Counted from the stretch's first letter, positions 10,247 through 23,454 are shown. The stretch is 64,000 bases of DNA from Arachis hypogaea (GCF_003086295.3 NC_092051.1:72355772-72419771), one strand, 5' to 3'. Made by a program: numbers and translations. Notes: generated by a model from the sequence alone, not told the origin.

Positions 10247-13200
10247 TGAGTGCAGTGCAGTCATTTTAAAGAGCTTACCAGAAAAGCTTAAGGATCCTGG
10301 GAGCTGTATGATACCATGCACATTAGAGGGTACTTGTACCAAGACAGCTCTATGTGATCTTGGAGCAAGTATCAACCTAATAACTGCATCCACTATCAGA
10401 AAGCTTGGCTTGACTGAAGAGGTCAAACCAACCCAAATCTGTCTTTAACTTGCTGATGGCTCTATTAAATACCCATCAGGCATAATTCAGGATATGATTG
10501 TCACAGTTGGACCATTCGCCTTTCCCACTGACTTTGTAGTGCTGGAAATGGAGGAACACAAGAGTGCAACTCTCATTCTAGGAAGACCTTTCCTAGCAAC
10601 TGGATGAACCCTCATTGATGTTCAAAAAGGGGAAGTGACCTTGAGAGTCAATGAGGATGAGTTCAAGATAAATGCTGTCAAAGCTATGCAACATCCAGAC
10701 ACATCAAATGACTGCATGAGTGTTGATATTATTGACTCCCTGGTAGAGGAGATCAACATGGCTGAGAGTTTCGAATCAGAGCTAGAAGACATCTTTAAAG
10801 ATATTCAGCCTGATCTGGAGGAATCAGAAGAAATAAAAGAAATCCTGAAAATTCCTCAAGAAGAGGAGAAACCTCCTAAACCTGAGCTCAAACCACTACT
10901 ATCATCCCTGAAATATGCATTTCTGGGAGAAGGTGACACTTTTCTGGTGATCGTAAGCTCTGCTTTAAATCCACAGGAAGAGAAAACACTACTTCAAGTG
11001 CTAAGGACACACAAGACATCTCTTGGGTGGTCCATAAGTGATCTTAAGGGCATCAGCCCAGCAAGATGCATGCACAAGATCCTATTGGAGGACGATGCTA
11101 AGCCAGTGGTTCAACCACAGAGGCGGCTAAATCCAGCCATGAAGGAGGTGGTGCAGAAAGAGGTCACCAAGTTACTGGAGGCTGGGATTATTTATCCTAT
11201 ATCTGATAGCCCCTGGGTGAGCCCTATCCAAGTTGTCCCCAAGAAGGGAGACATGACAATTGTTCATAATGAAAAGAATGAACTGGTTCCTACAAGAACG
11301 GTTATAGGGTGGCGTATGTGTATTGACTACAGAAGGCTCAATACAGCCACCAGGAAAGATCACTTTCCTTTACCATTCATAGACCAGATGCTAGAAAGAT
11401 TAGTAGGTCATGAATATTACTGCTTTTTGGATGGCTATTCAGGTTACAACCAAATTACAGTAGATCCTCAGGACCAAGAGAAAACAGCATTCACATGTCC
11501 TTCTGGAGTGTTTGCCTATAGAAGGATACCTTTTGGTCTGTGCAATGCACCTGCAACCTTTTAGAGGTGCATGCTCTCTATCTTCTCTGATATGGTAGAG
11601 AAATTTCTGGAAGTCTTCATGGATGACGTTTCAGTATTTGGAGACTCATTCAGCTCCTGCCTTGACCATTTAGCACTTGTTCTGAAAAGATGCCAAGAGA
11701 CCAACCTAGTTTTAAACTGGGAAAAATGTCACTTTATCGTGACTGAAGGAATTTTTCTTGGGCATAAAATTTCAAACAAGGGAATAGAGGTGGATCAAGC
11801 TAAAGTGGAGGTAATTAAAAAATTAGCACCACCTGCCAATGTCAAGGCAATCAGAAGCTTTCTGAGGCATGCAGGATTCTATAGGAGGTTTATAAAGGAT
11901 TTTTCAAAAATTGCAAAACCTCTGAGCAATCTGCTAGTTGCTGACATGCCATTTCTGTTTGACACAGAGTGTCTACAGGCGTTTGAAACTCTGAAAGCTA
12001 AGCTGGTCACAACACCAGTTATTTCTGCACCAGACTGGACATTACCATTCGAACTAATGTGTGATGCCAGTGACCATGCCATTGGTGCAGTGCTAGAACA
12101 GAGGCATAACAAGCTTCTGCACATCATTTACTATGCCAGCCATGTTTTAAATGACGCACAGAAGAATTACACAACCACAGAAAAGGAGCTACTTGTAGTG
12201 GTTTATGCCATTGACAAGTTTAGATCCTATTTAGTAGGATCAAAAGTGATTGTATACACTGACCATGCTACTCTTAAATATCTATTCACAAAGCAGGATT
12301 CAAAGCCCAGGCTCATAAGATGGGTGTTGCTTCTGCAAGAGTTTGATATAGAAATAAGAGACAGAAAAGGGACAGAGAACCAAGTGGCTGATCATCTGTC
12401 CCGGATAGAACCAGTAGAAGGGGCGTCCTCCCCCTCTATTGAGATCTCTGAAACCTTTCCGGATGAGCAATTATTTGCCATTCAGGAAATACCATGGTTT
12501 GCAGACATTGCAAACTATAAAGCTGTAAGATTCATACCCAAAGAGTACATCAGACAGCAAATAAAGAAATTGATCTCTGATGCAAAGTACTACTTATGGG
12601 ATGAACCATATCTCTTTAAGAGATGTGCAGATGGAATAATCCGTAGATGTGTGCCCAAGGAAGAGGCACAGAAGATCTTATGGCATTGCCATGGATCACA
12701 ATATGGAGGCCATTTTGGAGGTGAGCGAACAGCCACCAAGGTTCTCCAATGTGGCTTCTACTGGCCTACTCTCTATAAAGACTCCCGAGAGTTTGTACGT
12801 AACTGTGACAGCTGCCAAAGAGCTGGTAATCTGCCTCATGGTTACGCCATGCCTCAACAAGGGATCTTAGAGATTGAGCTGTTTAATGTATGGGGTATTG
12901 ACTTCATGGGGACTTTCCCACCATCATACTCAAAGACGTATATTATGGTGGCAGTAGATTATATATCTAAATGGGTAGAAGCAATTGAAACACCCACTAA
13001 TGATACTAAGACAGTGCTGAAGTTCCTCCAGAAACATATCTTCAGCAGGTTTGGTGTCCCTAGAGTACTAATCAGTGATGGGGGCACTCATTTCTGTAAT
13101 AAACAGCTTTACTCTACTATGGTCCGATATGGAATTAGCCACAAAGTGGTAACTCCATATCATCCAAAGACAAATGGGCAGGCTGAAGTCTCTAATAGAG

Positions 13201-13763
13201 AACTAAAAAGAATCCTGGAATGGACTGTAATTGCCCGTAGAAGGGATTGGGCAAAAAGCTTGGATGATGCTCTGTGGGCATACAGAACATCATTCAAGAC
13301 TCCTATAGGAACCTCTCGATACTAGCTTGTGTATGGCAAGGCCTATCATCTACCCGTGGAACTGGAGCATAAGGCCTACTGGGCAACCAGACTCCTAAAC
13401 TTAGATGCTAAGTTAGCTGGAGAGAAGAGATTACTCCAGTTAAATGAGCTAGAGGAATTCAGACTCAAATGCTTTCGAAAATGCAAAAATTTACAAGGAG
13501 AAAGCAAAAGGTGGCATGATAAGAAACTGTCATTCAGAGTCTTTGAACCAGGACAGAAGGTTCTGCTGTTCAACTCTAGGCTCAGATTGTTCCTCGGGAA
13601 ACTGAAATCCTGGTGGAACTTCAAGATATTGATTCTAACAAGAGGTTCATTGTTAATGGATAGAGAGTCAAGCATATTGATTCTAACAAGAGGTTCATTG
13701 TTAATGGACAGAGAGTCAAGCATTATCTTGAAGGCAATGTTGAGCAAGAATGCTCAAAGCTGA
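10247..13763 (+). pseudogene. pol: 5'-truncated protease-RT-RNaseH-integrase polyprotein of element Q
   Basis: One continuous frame carries an Athila-type Ty3/Gypsy polyprotein. Protease: LCDLGASIN near 10350, then ILGRPFLATG near 10578. Reverse transcriptase: conserved WVSPIQVVPKKG, WRMCIDYRRLN, and catalytic FMDD at 11616-11627. RNase [13 protein letters not shown] near 12060 and [10 protein letters not shown] near 12256. Integrase: zinc finger H-H-C-C (about 12682-12815) and the D, D, E residues in GIDFMG (about 12895), SDGGTHF (about 13075) and [10 protein letters not shown] (about 13175). No chromodomain is seen. The frame has stops at 10446, 10605, 11562 and 13323, each a C-to-T change of CAA, CGA or CAG. 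Gag and the 5' LTR are missing; coding sequence starts directly at the telomere-like array. Near the end (13624-13730) a 54-bp segment is duplicated in tandem. Confidence 0.95.
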
Positions 13764-13816
13764 GACTAGATTAAAAGCTCAGTAAGGTTCAGCTAAGGAC
13801 AATAAAGAAGCGCTTG

Positions 13817-13832
13817 CTGGGAGGCAACCCAG
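13817..13832 (+). promoter_or_regulatory. Post-pol hairpin of element Q
   Basis: CTGGG-AGGCAA-CCCAG follows the end of pol by about 50 bases and is preceded by AAGAAGCGCTTG, as in element A (42783-42798) and L (60251-60266). It sits between the gag-pol stop and the palindrome cluster. Confidence 0.65.
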
Positions 13833-13983
13833 CCATTAGCAAGGTTTATTTGTTATTCAAATAATAATTATATGAGTTTGATATAAATTATCTTCAAGGT
13901 TAATTAACAATTACAGGAGTTCATAGAGTTACAGAAGAATTCAGAGCATAAAGTAGAGAAAAGGAGCTCACTGGCACAAAAAT

Positions 13984-14240
13984 GCCAGTAAGGGGTATTG
14001 TGGGCGTTAAACGCCAGAATGGGCACCACTCTAGGCATTTAACACAAGTAAAGATACCTTTTTGGGCGTTAAACGCCAGAATTGCAGCATCCTGAACGTT
14101 TAGAAAAACTCCCAGTGATAAAGGCTTTCTGGCGTTTAACGCCAGCCAGGGTACCTGGCTGGGCGTTAAACGCCCAAAAGAAGCAGCAAATGGGCGTTAA
14201 ACGCCAGAATGGGTGCCATTCTAGGTGTTTAATGCCAGGA
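13984..14240. repeat. GGCGTTTAACGCC-type palindromic word cluster (spacer of Q)
   Basis: At least seven near-palindromes of the type TGGCGTTTAACGCCAG or GGGCGTTAAACGCC are spaced 15-40 bp apart. The same words occur in the U3 of the LTRs of this family. Frames of about 90 codons here, on both strands, are by-products. Confidence 0.85.
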
Positions 14241-14638
14241 ATGTGGAGGGGAGGAAGTTTTGTTTCCAACTCAAATTTTTTCCAAATTTTCATAGTTCCA
14301 TCCAAAATTTCTTGCATAAACATGTTACAAATTATCATCTTTCAGTTTCAATTTAAAAAAAAATAAAACAAATAAAAAAATTTCTTTAATCCTAAAAATC
14401 TTTCTCAAATCTTCTTCAATTTCTTTTTAAATCTTTTTCAAAACTCATCTATCTTTTTTAGTTTCTTCTCAAATATTTTCAAATCACCCTATTATCTTTT
14501 CAAATTCAGATTTATCTTTTTCAAATCTCTCATATCTTTTCAATTTTAAAATTTCATCTTTTTTATATCATATTTATCTTTTACAAATCATAACTTCTAT
14601 CATATCTTTTTCAAAATTTTTGAACCCATCCCCTCCCT

Positions 14639-14749
14639 TATAAATTCACAATCGTCCCCCTCTCCTCCATAACTCGAATTTGACTCTCCTTCTATTCCTC
14701 TCCTTTCCTTTCTTTTGCTTGAGGACAAGCAAACCTCTAAGTTTGGTGT
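14639..14749 (+). promoter_or_regulatory. TATA-like box, CT-rich leader and RGGA hairpin before the env-position gene of Q
   Basis: TATAAAT lies at 14639-14645, followed by a pyrimidine-rich stretch and then an 8-bp-stem hairpin TTTGCTTG-AGGA-CAAGCAAA (14714-14733) and the motif CTAAGTTTGGTGT (to 14749). The ATG of the env-position gene follows at 14787. The same hairpin plus motif is found next to the 3' LTR (18679-18716). An internal promoter is inferred, not shown. The stretch 14241-14638 before it is AT/TC-rich and shows nothing else. Confidence 0.5.
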
Positions 14750-14786
14750 ATTTTTCGTGATCACTGAGCTAAGATTCACTAAGATC

Positions 14787-15833
14787 ATGGCTCCTAAGGG
14801 AAAACAAACTACTTCAAGAGGCAAGAAAGAGAACACTCCAAAACCACTTTAGAATCAAGAGAGGTTCTTAACCAAAGAACAGGCAGACCATTACCACAAA
14901 ATAATGGGCCTAAGGTCAGTGATCCCAGAAGTTAAATTCGATCTAAAAGAAGACGAATATCTGGAGATCCAAGAGCAGATTCGAAACAGGGGCTGGGAAA
15001 TTCTAGCTAATCCTGAGACAAAGGTGGGTAGAAACATGGTTCAGGAATTCTACTCAAATCGGTAGCAAACAAATAAGCAGATAATGACTGGAACCGCCTT
15101 CTATACCTTTCGAACCATGGTCAGAGGAAAGATTATTTACTTCCACCTAGACAAAATAAGAGAGGTCTTCAAGCTACCTCAATTTCAAGATGATCCAAAA
15201 TCTTTTAATAGGAGAATGGTGAGATTTGATAAGCGCTTGGACCAAGTTCTAGAGGACATATGCATCCCTGGAACCATGTGGATAACCAACACAAAAGGTG
15301 TCCTGAATCAACTCAAGAGAGGAGATCTCAAACCAGTTGCTAGGGGCTAGCTGGACTTCATTGGGCGTTCTATCCTGCCCACCAGCAACCGCTCTGAAGT
15401 CACTGTCAAAAGAGCAGTGATGATCCACTACATTATGCTGGGAAACGAAGTGGAGATTCATCATCTAATTTCTTGTGAGCTTTACACAATTGCAAACAAG
15501 AACTCCACTGACACCAAATTGGCTTACCCAAGCCTAATCTCTCTGCTATGTAAAGATGCTGGGGTAAAGATGAAAGTGGATGAATATATCTCAATCGAGT
15601 ACCCAATCACCAAAAAGTCAATGGAAGGACAACAAGTTCTAGATAACTCCATCAAAAGGAGGGCACAGGAGTTCTTTCCAGAAATCCCTCAGATTGACTA
15701 CTGGACTCGCCTAGAAGCATCTGTCACCAAGCTACAAGAGGCTATGGATCAACTAAAAGAAGAACAGCAGATTCAAAATAGCATGCTCTACAAACTGCTG
15801 AAGGAAAGTAAGGGCGTGAGCTACAGGAACTGA
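14787..15833 (+). pseudogene. Env-position gene of element Q
   Basis: A single frame of 349 codons from ATG 14787 (MAPKGKQTTSRGKKEN, basic start) to TGA 15831, broken by TAG codons at about 14850, 15063 and 15348; the last two look like TGG-to-TAG changes. It contains the VQEFYSN and MVRGKIIYF segments of the 'putative plant transposon protein' family seen in N and R, and ends with a coiled-coil-like stretch (VTKLQEAMDQLKEEQQIQN). No signal peptide or membrane helix is visible, so an envelope role rests only on its position after pol. The product's function is not known to me. Confidence 0.75.
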
Positions 15834-16473
15834 AGCGCCAGAAGCTCTCCTTTGAAGAGCCAGGCATCACACAACTTGAAGGAGTACTTACCTCTCCCAC
15901 TGTAGGTTGTTGAGTCCTAACTCTGTGATAACTTTTGTTAGTAGAGATCTATTTTAAGAGTCATTTATATTTCATGATTAATAAAATCTTATTTTAAGTC
16001 TGCTTTTATGTTTATTTTAAGTCTTATTTTTATTTCATGATTAATAAAATATAGAGTTTATGCCTTAAAGCTATGAATGTCCTATGAATCCATCACCTTT
16101 CTTAAATGAAAAATGTTTTTAATTACAAAAGAACAAGAAGTACATGGTTTCGAATTATATCTTGAAAATAATTTAATTATTTTGATGTGGTGGCAACACT
16201 TTTTGTTTTCTGAATGAATGCTTGAACAGTGCATATTTTTGAATTTGTTGTTTATAAATGTTAAAATTGTTGACTCTTGAAAGAATGATGGAAAAGGAGA
16301 ATTGTTATTGATAATCTGAAAAAAAAAACATAAAATTGATTCTTTAAGCAAGAAAAAGCAGTGAAAAGCTTGTAAAAAAAAAAGCAAGCAGAAAAAGCCA
16401 ATAGCCCTTTAAACCAAAAGGCAAGGGTAAAATAAAAAGGATTCAAGGCTTTGAGCATCAGTGGATAGGAGGG
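15834..16473 (+). other. 3' untranslated region of Q before the solo LTR
   Basis: AT-rich sequence without a gene. It matches 43770-44315 of element A (same AAGAACAAGAAGTACATG, GCTTGAACAGTGCATAT and CAAGGCTTTGAGCATCAGTGG segments), so it is a shared part of this element family. The minus frames here are shadows. Confidence 0.75.
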
Positions 16474-18189
16474 TGATGAGCGGATAATTTATACGCTTTT
16501 TGACATTGTTTTTAGTATGTTTTTAGTAGGATCTAGTTACTTTTAGGGATGTTTTCATTAGTTTTTATGTTAAATTCACATTTCTGGACTTTACTATGAG
16601 TTTTTGTGTTTTTCTGTGATTTCAGGTATTTTCTGGCTGAAATTGAGGGACTTGAGCAAAAATCAGATTCAGAGGTTGAAAAAGGGCTGCTGATGCTGTT
16701 GGATTCTGACCTCCCTGCACTCAAAGTGGATTTTCTGGAGCTACAGAACTCGAAATGGCGCGCTTCCAATTGCGTTGGAAAGTAGACATCCAGGGCTTTC
16801 CAGAGTTGAACGCCCAAACTGGCACAAAAGCTGGCGTTCAACTCCACAAATGGCCTCTGCACGTGCAACACTCAAGCTCAGCCCAACACACACCAAGTGG
16901 GCCCAGGAAGTGGATTTATGCATCAATTACTTACTCATGTAAACCCTAGTGACTAGTTTATTATAAATAGGACCTTTTACTAGTCTTTTTGACATCTTTG
17001 GTCTCAGTTTTAATCCATTATTCATCTTAGGAGACTATTGATCACGCTTTAGGGGGCTGGCCATCTCGGCCATGCCTGGACCTTTCACTTATGTATTTTT
17101 AACGGTAGAGTTTCTACACTCCATAGATTAAGGTGTGGAGCTCTGCTGTTCCTCAAAGATTAATGCAAAGTACTACTGTTTTCTATTCAATTCATCTTAT
17201 TTCGCTTCTAAGATATCCATTCGCACCCAAGAACGTGATGAAGGTGATGATTATGTGTGACGCTCATCACCATTCTCCCCTATGAACACGTGCCTGACAA
17301 ACACCTCCGTTCTACATGAAATAAGCTAGAATGAATATCTCTTAGATCTCCTAACCAGAATCTTCGTGGCGTAAGCTAGAATGATGGCGGCATTCAAGAG
17401 AATCCGGAAGGTCTAAACCTTGTCTGTGGTATTCCGAGTAGGATTCAATGAATGAATGACTGTGACGAGCTCCAAACTCGCGATTGCAGGGCGTTAGTGA
17501 CAGACGCAAAAGGATAGTAAATCCTATTCCAGCATGATCGAGAACCAACAGATGAATAGCCGTGCCGTGACAGGGTGCGTGAGCATATTATTCACTGAGA
17601 GGATAAGATGAAGCCATTGACAAGGGTGATGCCTCCAGACGATTAGCCGTGCCGTGACAGGGCATTGGATCATTTTCCCGAGAGATGACCGAAAGTAGCC
17701 ATTGACAGTGGTGATGTATCACATAATACCAGCCATGGAAAGGAGTAAGACTGATTGGATGAAGATAGCAGGAAAGCAGAGGTTTAGAGGAACGAAAAGC
17801 ATCTCCATTCGCTTATCTGAAATTCCTACCAATGATTTACATAAGTACCTCTATCCCTATTCTATTATTTATTATTCGAAAACACCATTATCAATTTATA
17901 TCTGCCTGACTGAGATTTACAAGGTGACCATAGCTTGCTTCATACCAACAATCTCCGTGGGATTCGACCCTTACTCACGTAAGGTATTACTTGGATGACC
18001 CAGTGCACTTGCTGGTTAGTTGTATCGAAGTTGTGAACCATGGTATTGGCACCATGTTCTTGGCGCCATTGCCAGGGAAAGAAAGAGCCATGAATTTTAC
18101 ATAATCAAAGTGTAATCACGATTGCGCGTACCAAGTTGCTCACGTTGCCAGGGATTGTTTGAGCCTGGACATCACAATTTCGTGCACCA
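16474..18189 (+). mobile_element. Solo LTR of the A family, target duplication GAGGG
   Basis: One LTR of 1716 bp (TGATGAGCGG...GTGCACCA) is flanked by GAGGG at 16469-16473 and 18190-18194. It interrupts the 3' region of Q, whose sequence resumes at 18195 and lines up with 44316 onward in A. It has a TATA box (16962-16970) with AAACCCTAG 21 bases upstream, palindromic words at 16803-16850, and two extra primer-site-like modules near its 3' end. The tail of the U3 box (AATATATAATAG part) is deleted here. Confidence 0.95.
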
Positions 18190-18716
18190 GAGGGCCCACA
18201 GGAATAGAATCCTGGCCTAAGCGGCTAAACCAAGCTGTCCCTAACCATGTGCTTGTGGCGTGAAGGTATTAATTAAAGAACTTGAGACTAAGTGGTTAAA
18301 GTCGTGGTCCAAAGCAAAAAGAGTGTGCTTAAGTGCTCTGGACATCTCTAATTGGGGACTCTAGTAAAGCTGAGTCACAATCTGAAAAGGTTCACCCGGT
18401 GGTAATACTAGAAAACAAAATGCTTAGGGTTACAGCCAAGACTCATAAAGTAGTTGTGTTCAAGAATCAACATACTAAAATAGGAGAATCAATAATACTA
18501 TCTGGATCCTGAGTTCCTATAGACGCCAATCATTCTGAACTTCAAAGGATAAAATGAGATGCCAAAACTGTTCAGAAGTAAAAAGCTACAAGTCCCGCTC
18601 ATCTAATTGAAGCTAATATTCATTGATAAGTTTGGAATTTATTGTATATTCTCTTCTTTTTATCCTATTTTATTTTCAGTTGCTTGGGGACAAGCAACAA
18701 TTTAAGTTTGGTGTTG
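18190..18716 (+). promoter_or_regulatory. 3' region of Q with RGGA hairpin and plus-strand primer region
   Basis: The sequence GTTGCTTG-GGGA-CAAGCAAC (18679-18698) forms an 8-bp stem, followed by AATTTAAGTTTGGTGTTG and then the LTR. The last 18 bases take the polypurine-tract position although they are only G-rich, not purely purine. The remainder shows no gene. Confidence 0.6.
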
Positions 18717-20306
18717 TGATGAGCGGATAATTTATACACTTTTTGGCACTGTTTTTAGGTAGTTTTTAGTATGATTTAGTTAGTTTTTATTATATTTTTA
18801 TTAATTTTTATTCAAAATTACATTTCTGGGCTTTACTATGAGTTTGTGTGTTTTTCTGTAATTTCAGGTATTTTCTGGCTGAAATTGAGGGACCTGAGCA
18901 AAAATCTGATTCAGAGGCTGAAAAATGACTGCAGATGCTGTTGGATTCTGATCTCTCTGCACTCGAAGTGGATTTTCTGGAGCTATAGAAGCCCAATTGG
19001 TGCACTCTCAATTGTGTTGGAAATTAGACATCCTGGGCTTTCCAGCAATATATAATAGTCCATACTTTGCCCGAGTTGAGATCACGCAAACTGGCATTTA
19101 ACGCCAACTTTCTACCCTATTCTGGCGTTAAACGCCAAAACTGGCATAAAAACTGGAGTTAAACGCCAGAAACAGGTAGCAGCCTGGCGTTTAAGTCCAA
19201 GAAAAGTCTCTACACATGGAAGCTTCAATGCTCAGCCCGAGCACACACCAAGTAGGCCCTGGAAGTGGATTTCTACACTATCTATCTTAGTTTACCCGTT
19301 TTCTGTAAACCTAGGTTATTATTTTAGTATAAAAACTACTTTTAGAGATTTATTTTGTATCTCATGACATTTTACATCAGAACTTGTATTTTCTATGGCA
19401 TGAGTCTCTAAACCCCATGGTTGGGGGTGAGGAGCTCTGCTGTGTCTTGATGGATTAATGTAATTAATACTGTTTTCCATTCAATCACGCTTGTTTCTAT
19501 TCTAAGATATTCACTCGCACTTCAACACGATGAATGTGATGATCCGAGACACTCATCACTATTCTCAATTTATGAACGCGTGCCTGACAACCACTTTCAT
19601 TCTACCTTAGATTGAGTGTGTATCTCTTGGGTTCCTGGTTCACGAGTTCGATTGCATCTCCTGACAACAGAGCATGCGAATCCGTGAGATCAGAGTCTTT
19701 GTGGTATAAGCTAGAATCAATCGGCAGCATTCTTGAGATCCGGAAAGTCTAAACCTTGTCTGTGGTATTCCAAGAAGAATCTGGAAAGGGATGACTGTGA
19801 TGAGCTTCAAATTCACAAATGTTGGGCATAGTGACAGACGCAAAAGGATCAATGAATCCTATTCCAACATGAGCGAGAACCGACAGATGATTAGTCGTGC
19901 AGTGACAGTGCATTTGGACCATTTTCACTGAGAGGACGGATGGTAGCCATTGACAACGGTGATCCACCAACATACAGCTTGCCATGGAAGAGGCCTTGCG
20001 TGCGTGAAGAAGAAGACAGTAGGAAAGCAGAGATTCAGAAGACAGAGAATCTCCAAAACCTCAACCCGTTCTCCATTACTGCATAACAAGTATTATTTAA
20101 TCCATGTTCTTTTACTCATTCCAATTAAAACTGAGAATTATTATTGATATCCTGACTAAGAGTTACAAGATAACCATAGCTTGCTTCAAGCCGACAATCT
20201 CCATGGGATCGACCCTTACTCACGTAAGGTATTACTTGGACGACCTAGTGTACTTGCTGGTTAGTTGTGTGGAATTGCAAAACTATGATTGTGATTACGT
20301 GCACCA
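18717..20306 (+). mobile_element. 3' LTR of element Q
   Basis: The 1590-bp LTR (TGATGAGCGG...GTGCACCA) has the U3 box (19004-19075), palindromic words (19085-19200), a TATA box (TATAAAAA, 19328-19335) and the U5 box ATCGACCCTTACTCACGTAA. Unlike the A-type LTRs it has no extra primer-site module at its end. The right flank is truncated element D, so no target duplication can be read. Confidence 0.9.
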
Positions 20307-22208
20307 CATGGCAACACCAAACTTAGAATGCAATCATATGCCAAGTTATTTGAAAGTGAACTAAGCAAAGAAAGAAAATGTTACCTACGGTTGGGTTGCC
20401 TCTGAACAAACTCTCTTTTAATGTCATTAGCTTGACATGTTGTGCAAGACTTTCTTCCTCTTCTTCCAGTTTGTTAAGAGGAATGACCTCAAGGGGAGAG
20501 GAGAGCAAGTTAATGTCCCCTATTTTGGCCTCTTCCCAGCAAGCTTCCTTTTGTTATTTGCTTGATTTGCTTTGATTTTTGGGGTAGTAGGGGTGGGATT
20601 ATTTGTGGTTGACCTTTTCTTATTCATGAATATTGTCCTTCGTATCATGGTCACAGTCCTCTTTTTGGTGCTTTTGTTGATTGACTTCACTTCTTTATTT
20701 TCAAAACTTGGGTGTTGTGTGATAGTTGGAGTCTTCTTTATTAAGAGCTTCTTGGATTGATGGTTTAATGAAACCATCCTTCATGCAACTCTCTGCTTCA
20801 TGGAGATGTTGACTCCCTTGGTTATCTTCCTCCCTTTCTTTTGTAGGATCTTGGGAGTGATTTTGCATGTTACTTTGTCACCTCAAATAGCCTTTGTAGA
20901 TATGGAATCCTAGGCTCATATGCCTCCACCACCCCCTTCTTCATTGAAATTTCACTTGATACAGGGGCCTCTTTTTCTTATTTTTCTAATTCCTCCTTTG
21001 CACCCACAAATTGGTCTTCATCCTCCTTGCTTAGCAATCCTAAGTTTTTCCTTATTTGCTCTAAATGCCCTTCTATTTTCTGGATGAAAATTTCTTGTTC
21101 TTTCCAGGATTGTTTGGAAATTTGAAGGTAATCCTCAGATCATTGAAGGTGATGCTCAATTGCTAGCTCAAGAGATGAAGGTTGAGAAAAATTTTGTGGA
21201 TATGTGGGTGTTGTGGTGAAGTCCTTTTGAGTGGTATGGAATGAGTTTTGTGAATTGTGAAGTGAGTTTTGTGAATGTTGAAATGAGTTTTCTATGTAGT
21301 GAAATGAATCTTGTGGTTGGGGAAATGAGTTGTATGGATTTTAGAAGGAATTTTGTGTTGAGGCATACTCAAGTGATGAAGAATTTTGACATGAGAAATC
21401 AGAAGGTGGAGTTGGAAAATTTTGCATAAATGAATTGAAGGCACACTCAAGTGATAATGGCTCTTGATAAGTGGAGTATGGAATATTGAATGCTCTTTGA
21501 TTTTTATCCTCCCGACCACAACTTGAGTAATTGTAGAATTCATCATAATATGGATCATTTTGTGGCCCTGGGGAGCAATCTTACATGAATGCATTGGCGG
21601 CACAATCAAGTGATGATGGCTCTTGGTGAATAGAATATGGAGCATTAAAATCCTCTCCCCAGCCACAATTTATGTAGTTGTCATAACAATATGAGTTATT
21701 TTGTGGCTCTGGGAGGTATCCCATTTCACTTGATTGTTCACACTCCATCATTCCTTGTTGATATTTCCAGCCACCATTAGCATAATGACATGAATCATTT
21801 TGTGGTGCGCAATATCCCATGTAATTTTCTTGATCATCTTGTGGCCCTGGAGCATATCCCAATTGGGTTGATTGCTGATAATCTATCATTCCTTGGTGAT
21901 GTTTCCAATCACCATTAGGATAATGACTTCAATCATTTTGTGGTAGTGGGTAATATCCCATATGATATGATTGATCAAAATGTGAGGTGAACTCCATTTT
22001 AATTGAAAAAATTTTGTATTAAACACAATCACCAAGAAGAATTGAAATTTCTTATGTCATAGATAAGGAATTCTTAGTGAGGCAATAACACAAACACCTT
22101 AGTAGCAAGATAAAATAGAAAATTAAGAGAAATTAAATGACAAAAACAAAAGAAAAAAATTCTCTAATCTAGGTAATCAACCACCGGTAGTTTGTTAATC
22201 ACAATTAA
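20307..22208 (-). pseudogene. Decayed internal coding region of element D
   Basis: Minus-strand coding remains run from about 22000 to 20450 with many stops and frame changes. Recognisable parts: Tyr/Gln/Asn-rich repeats with PEPQNNSYCYDN and QNSFHNSQNSF, the segment SSLELAIEHHLQ, a Gln/Glu-rich helix, and the gag-protease junction-like EPRIPYLQRL. The open pieces are 21581-21889 and 20323-20508. A mutated form of the post-ORF hairpin (TTGGGTTGCCT) lies at about 20391, and CAACACCAAACTTAG at 20315 marks the former polypurine side. I take it as a remnant of a gag-like passenger ORF; no enzyme domain is visible. Confidence 0.6.
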
Positions 22209-22226
22209 TCCCCAACAACGGCGCCA
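22209..22226 (-). promoter_or_regulatory. Primer-binding site of element D
   Basis: The minus strand reads TGGCGCCGTTGTTGGGGA, a tRNA-Asp-type primer site with one change, 6 bases from the LTR. Confidence 0.85.
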
Positions 22227-23454
22227 AAAACTTGATGATGAAAAAATTAACTCTTCGTTTTAACTATAGGCAAGTGAACATAAAACTCACAAGAGTGAGG
22301 TCAATCCCACGAGTATTAAAGGATTAAGCAATCAATAGTAAGTTGATCATTATAGTTAGACAATCATAGTTGGATGATAAGTAGCAGGAAATGTAAATGA
22401 CTTAAAAGTAAAAGAAAGTAATAAAGTGCAAGAAAAGTAAATGACATAAAAGTAAAGTGCAAGAAAATAAAGTGCTAGAAAGTAAAAGAGTAAGAAAAGT
22501 AAATTGCAAGAAGGAAAGTACAAGAAAGTAAATGATGGAAATTTAAGATATAAAACATAAGGGATTGGAGGTGTTGATTCCTCTTGAATCAATGGGTCTC
22601 GCTCCTTCTCAATCATATGAAGTAGATCTATGGTGGATTGTCAATAATTGAGTTTCAATTCCTTGGCAACTCAATTTCTTTTAACACAATCAATTGCCAA
22701 TTCCTTTATCTAATTGTTCATGAGAAGATGTTAAGCTCAAATTTCTAATCCATGAGCCACACAACCCTTAAGATCTCAATTCAAAGAGGTTATATGTCAT
22801 GTACCAACTAAGAATATATTGATCAAAAGATTTATGAGGGAGAAGCTTCAAACTGAATCCTATGATCCCTTTTCCAAGGCTCACATAGAGATTCAAGTAG
22901 ATCCAAACCCCGTTCCGGTAGTGAATGGATCTATGAAGCACAAAAGCTTTTCCTTAGCTACAACAAGCAGATTGAGAAGAAGAAGAGTTACATTAATTCA
23001 TTCAAAATTGAAACAGAGCTCCTTTCCAAAATAAGTGGGGGTTAGTTGATCATTGCTCTAAAAAAAACTCAAAAGAAAATTAAAGTGCATGAAAGTAAAA
23101 ATGAAAATTAAAGATTCAAAACTAAAAAGGAAATTAAAGATTCATAACTAAAATGTTTACAAAGTAAGAAAGGAAGTGCAAGAAAAAAGTGTGGAGGGAG
23201 AGTCCGAAGACCCTTCCCAGGGTGGTGTCTCCAGCCAAGAGTCCCCCCCCTTTATGCTATGAAATTAAGGCCTTTATATAGGCTCTCCTAAATTACAAAT
23301 TTAAATAAAATTGAAAACAAATTATAATGAAATGAAAATTAACTATTCTAGATGCTTCTTGTGGCCTTGATTGGTTGATAATTGTGGGCTCGCTTGCTTG
23401 AATTTAGAGTGAAATTTGAATGAAATTAATTGAGCAAAGATGAGGCTCCAGGGG

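Noticed and set aside
14787..15833. Calling the env-position genes true envelope proteins
   Set aside because: No signal peptide, membrane helix or cleavage motif is visible in Q, N or R; only the position after pol supports the idea.
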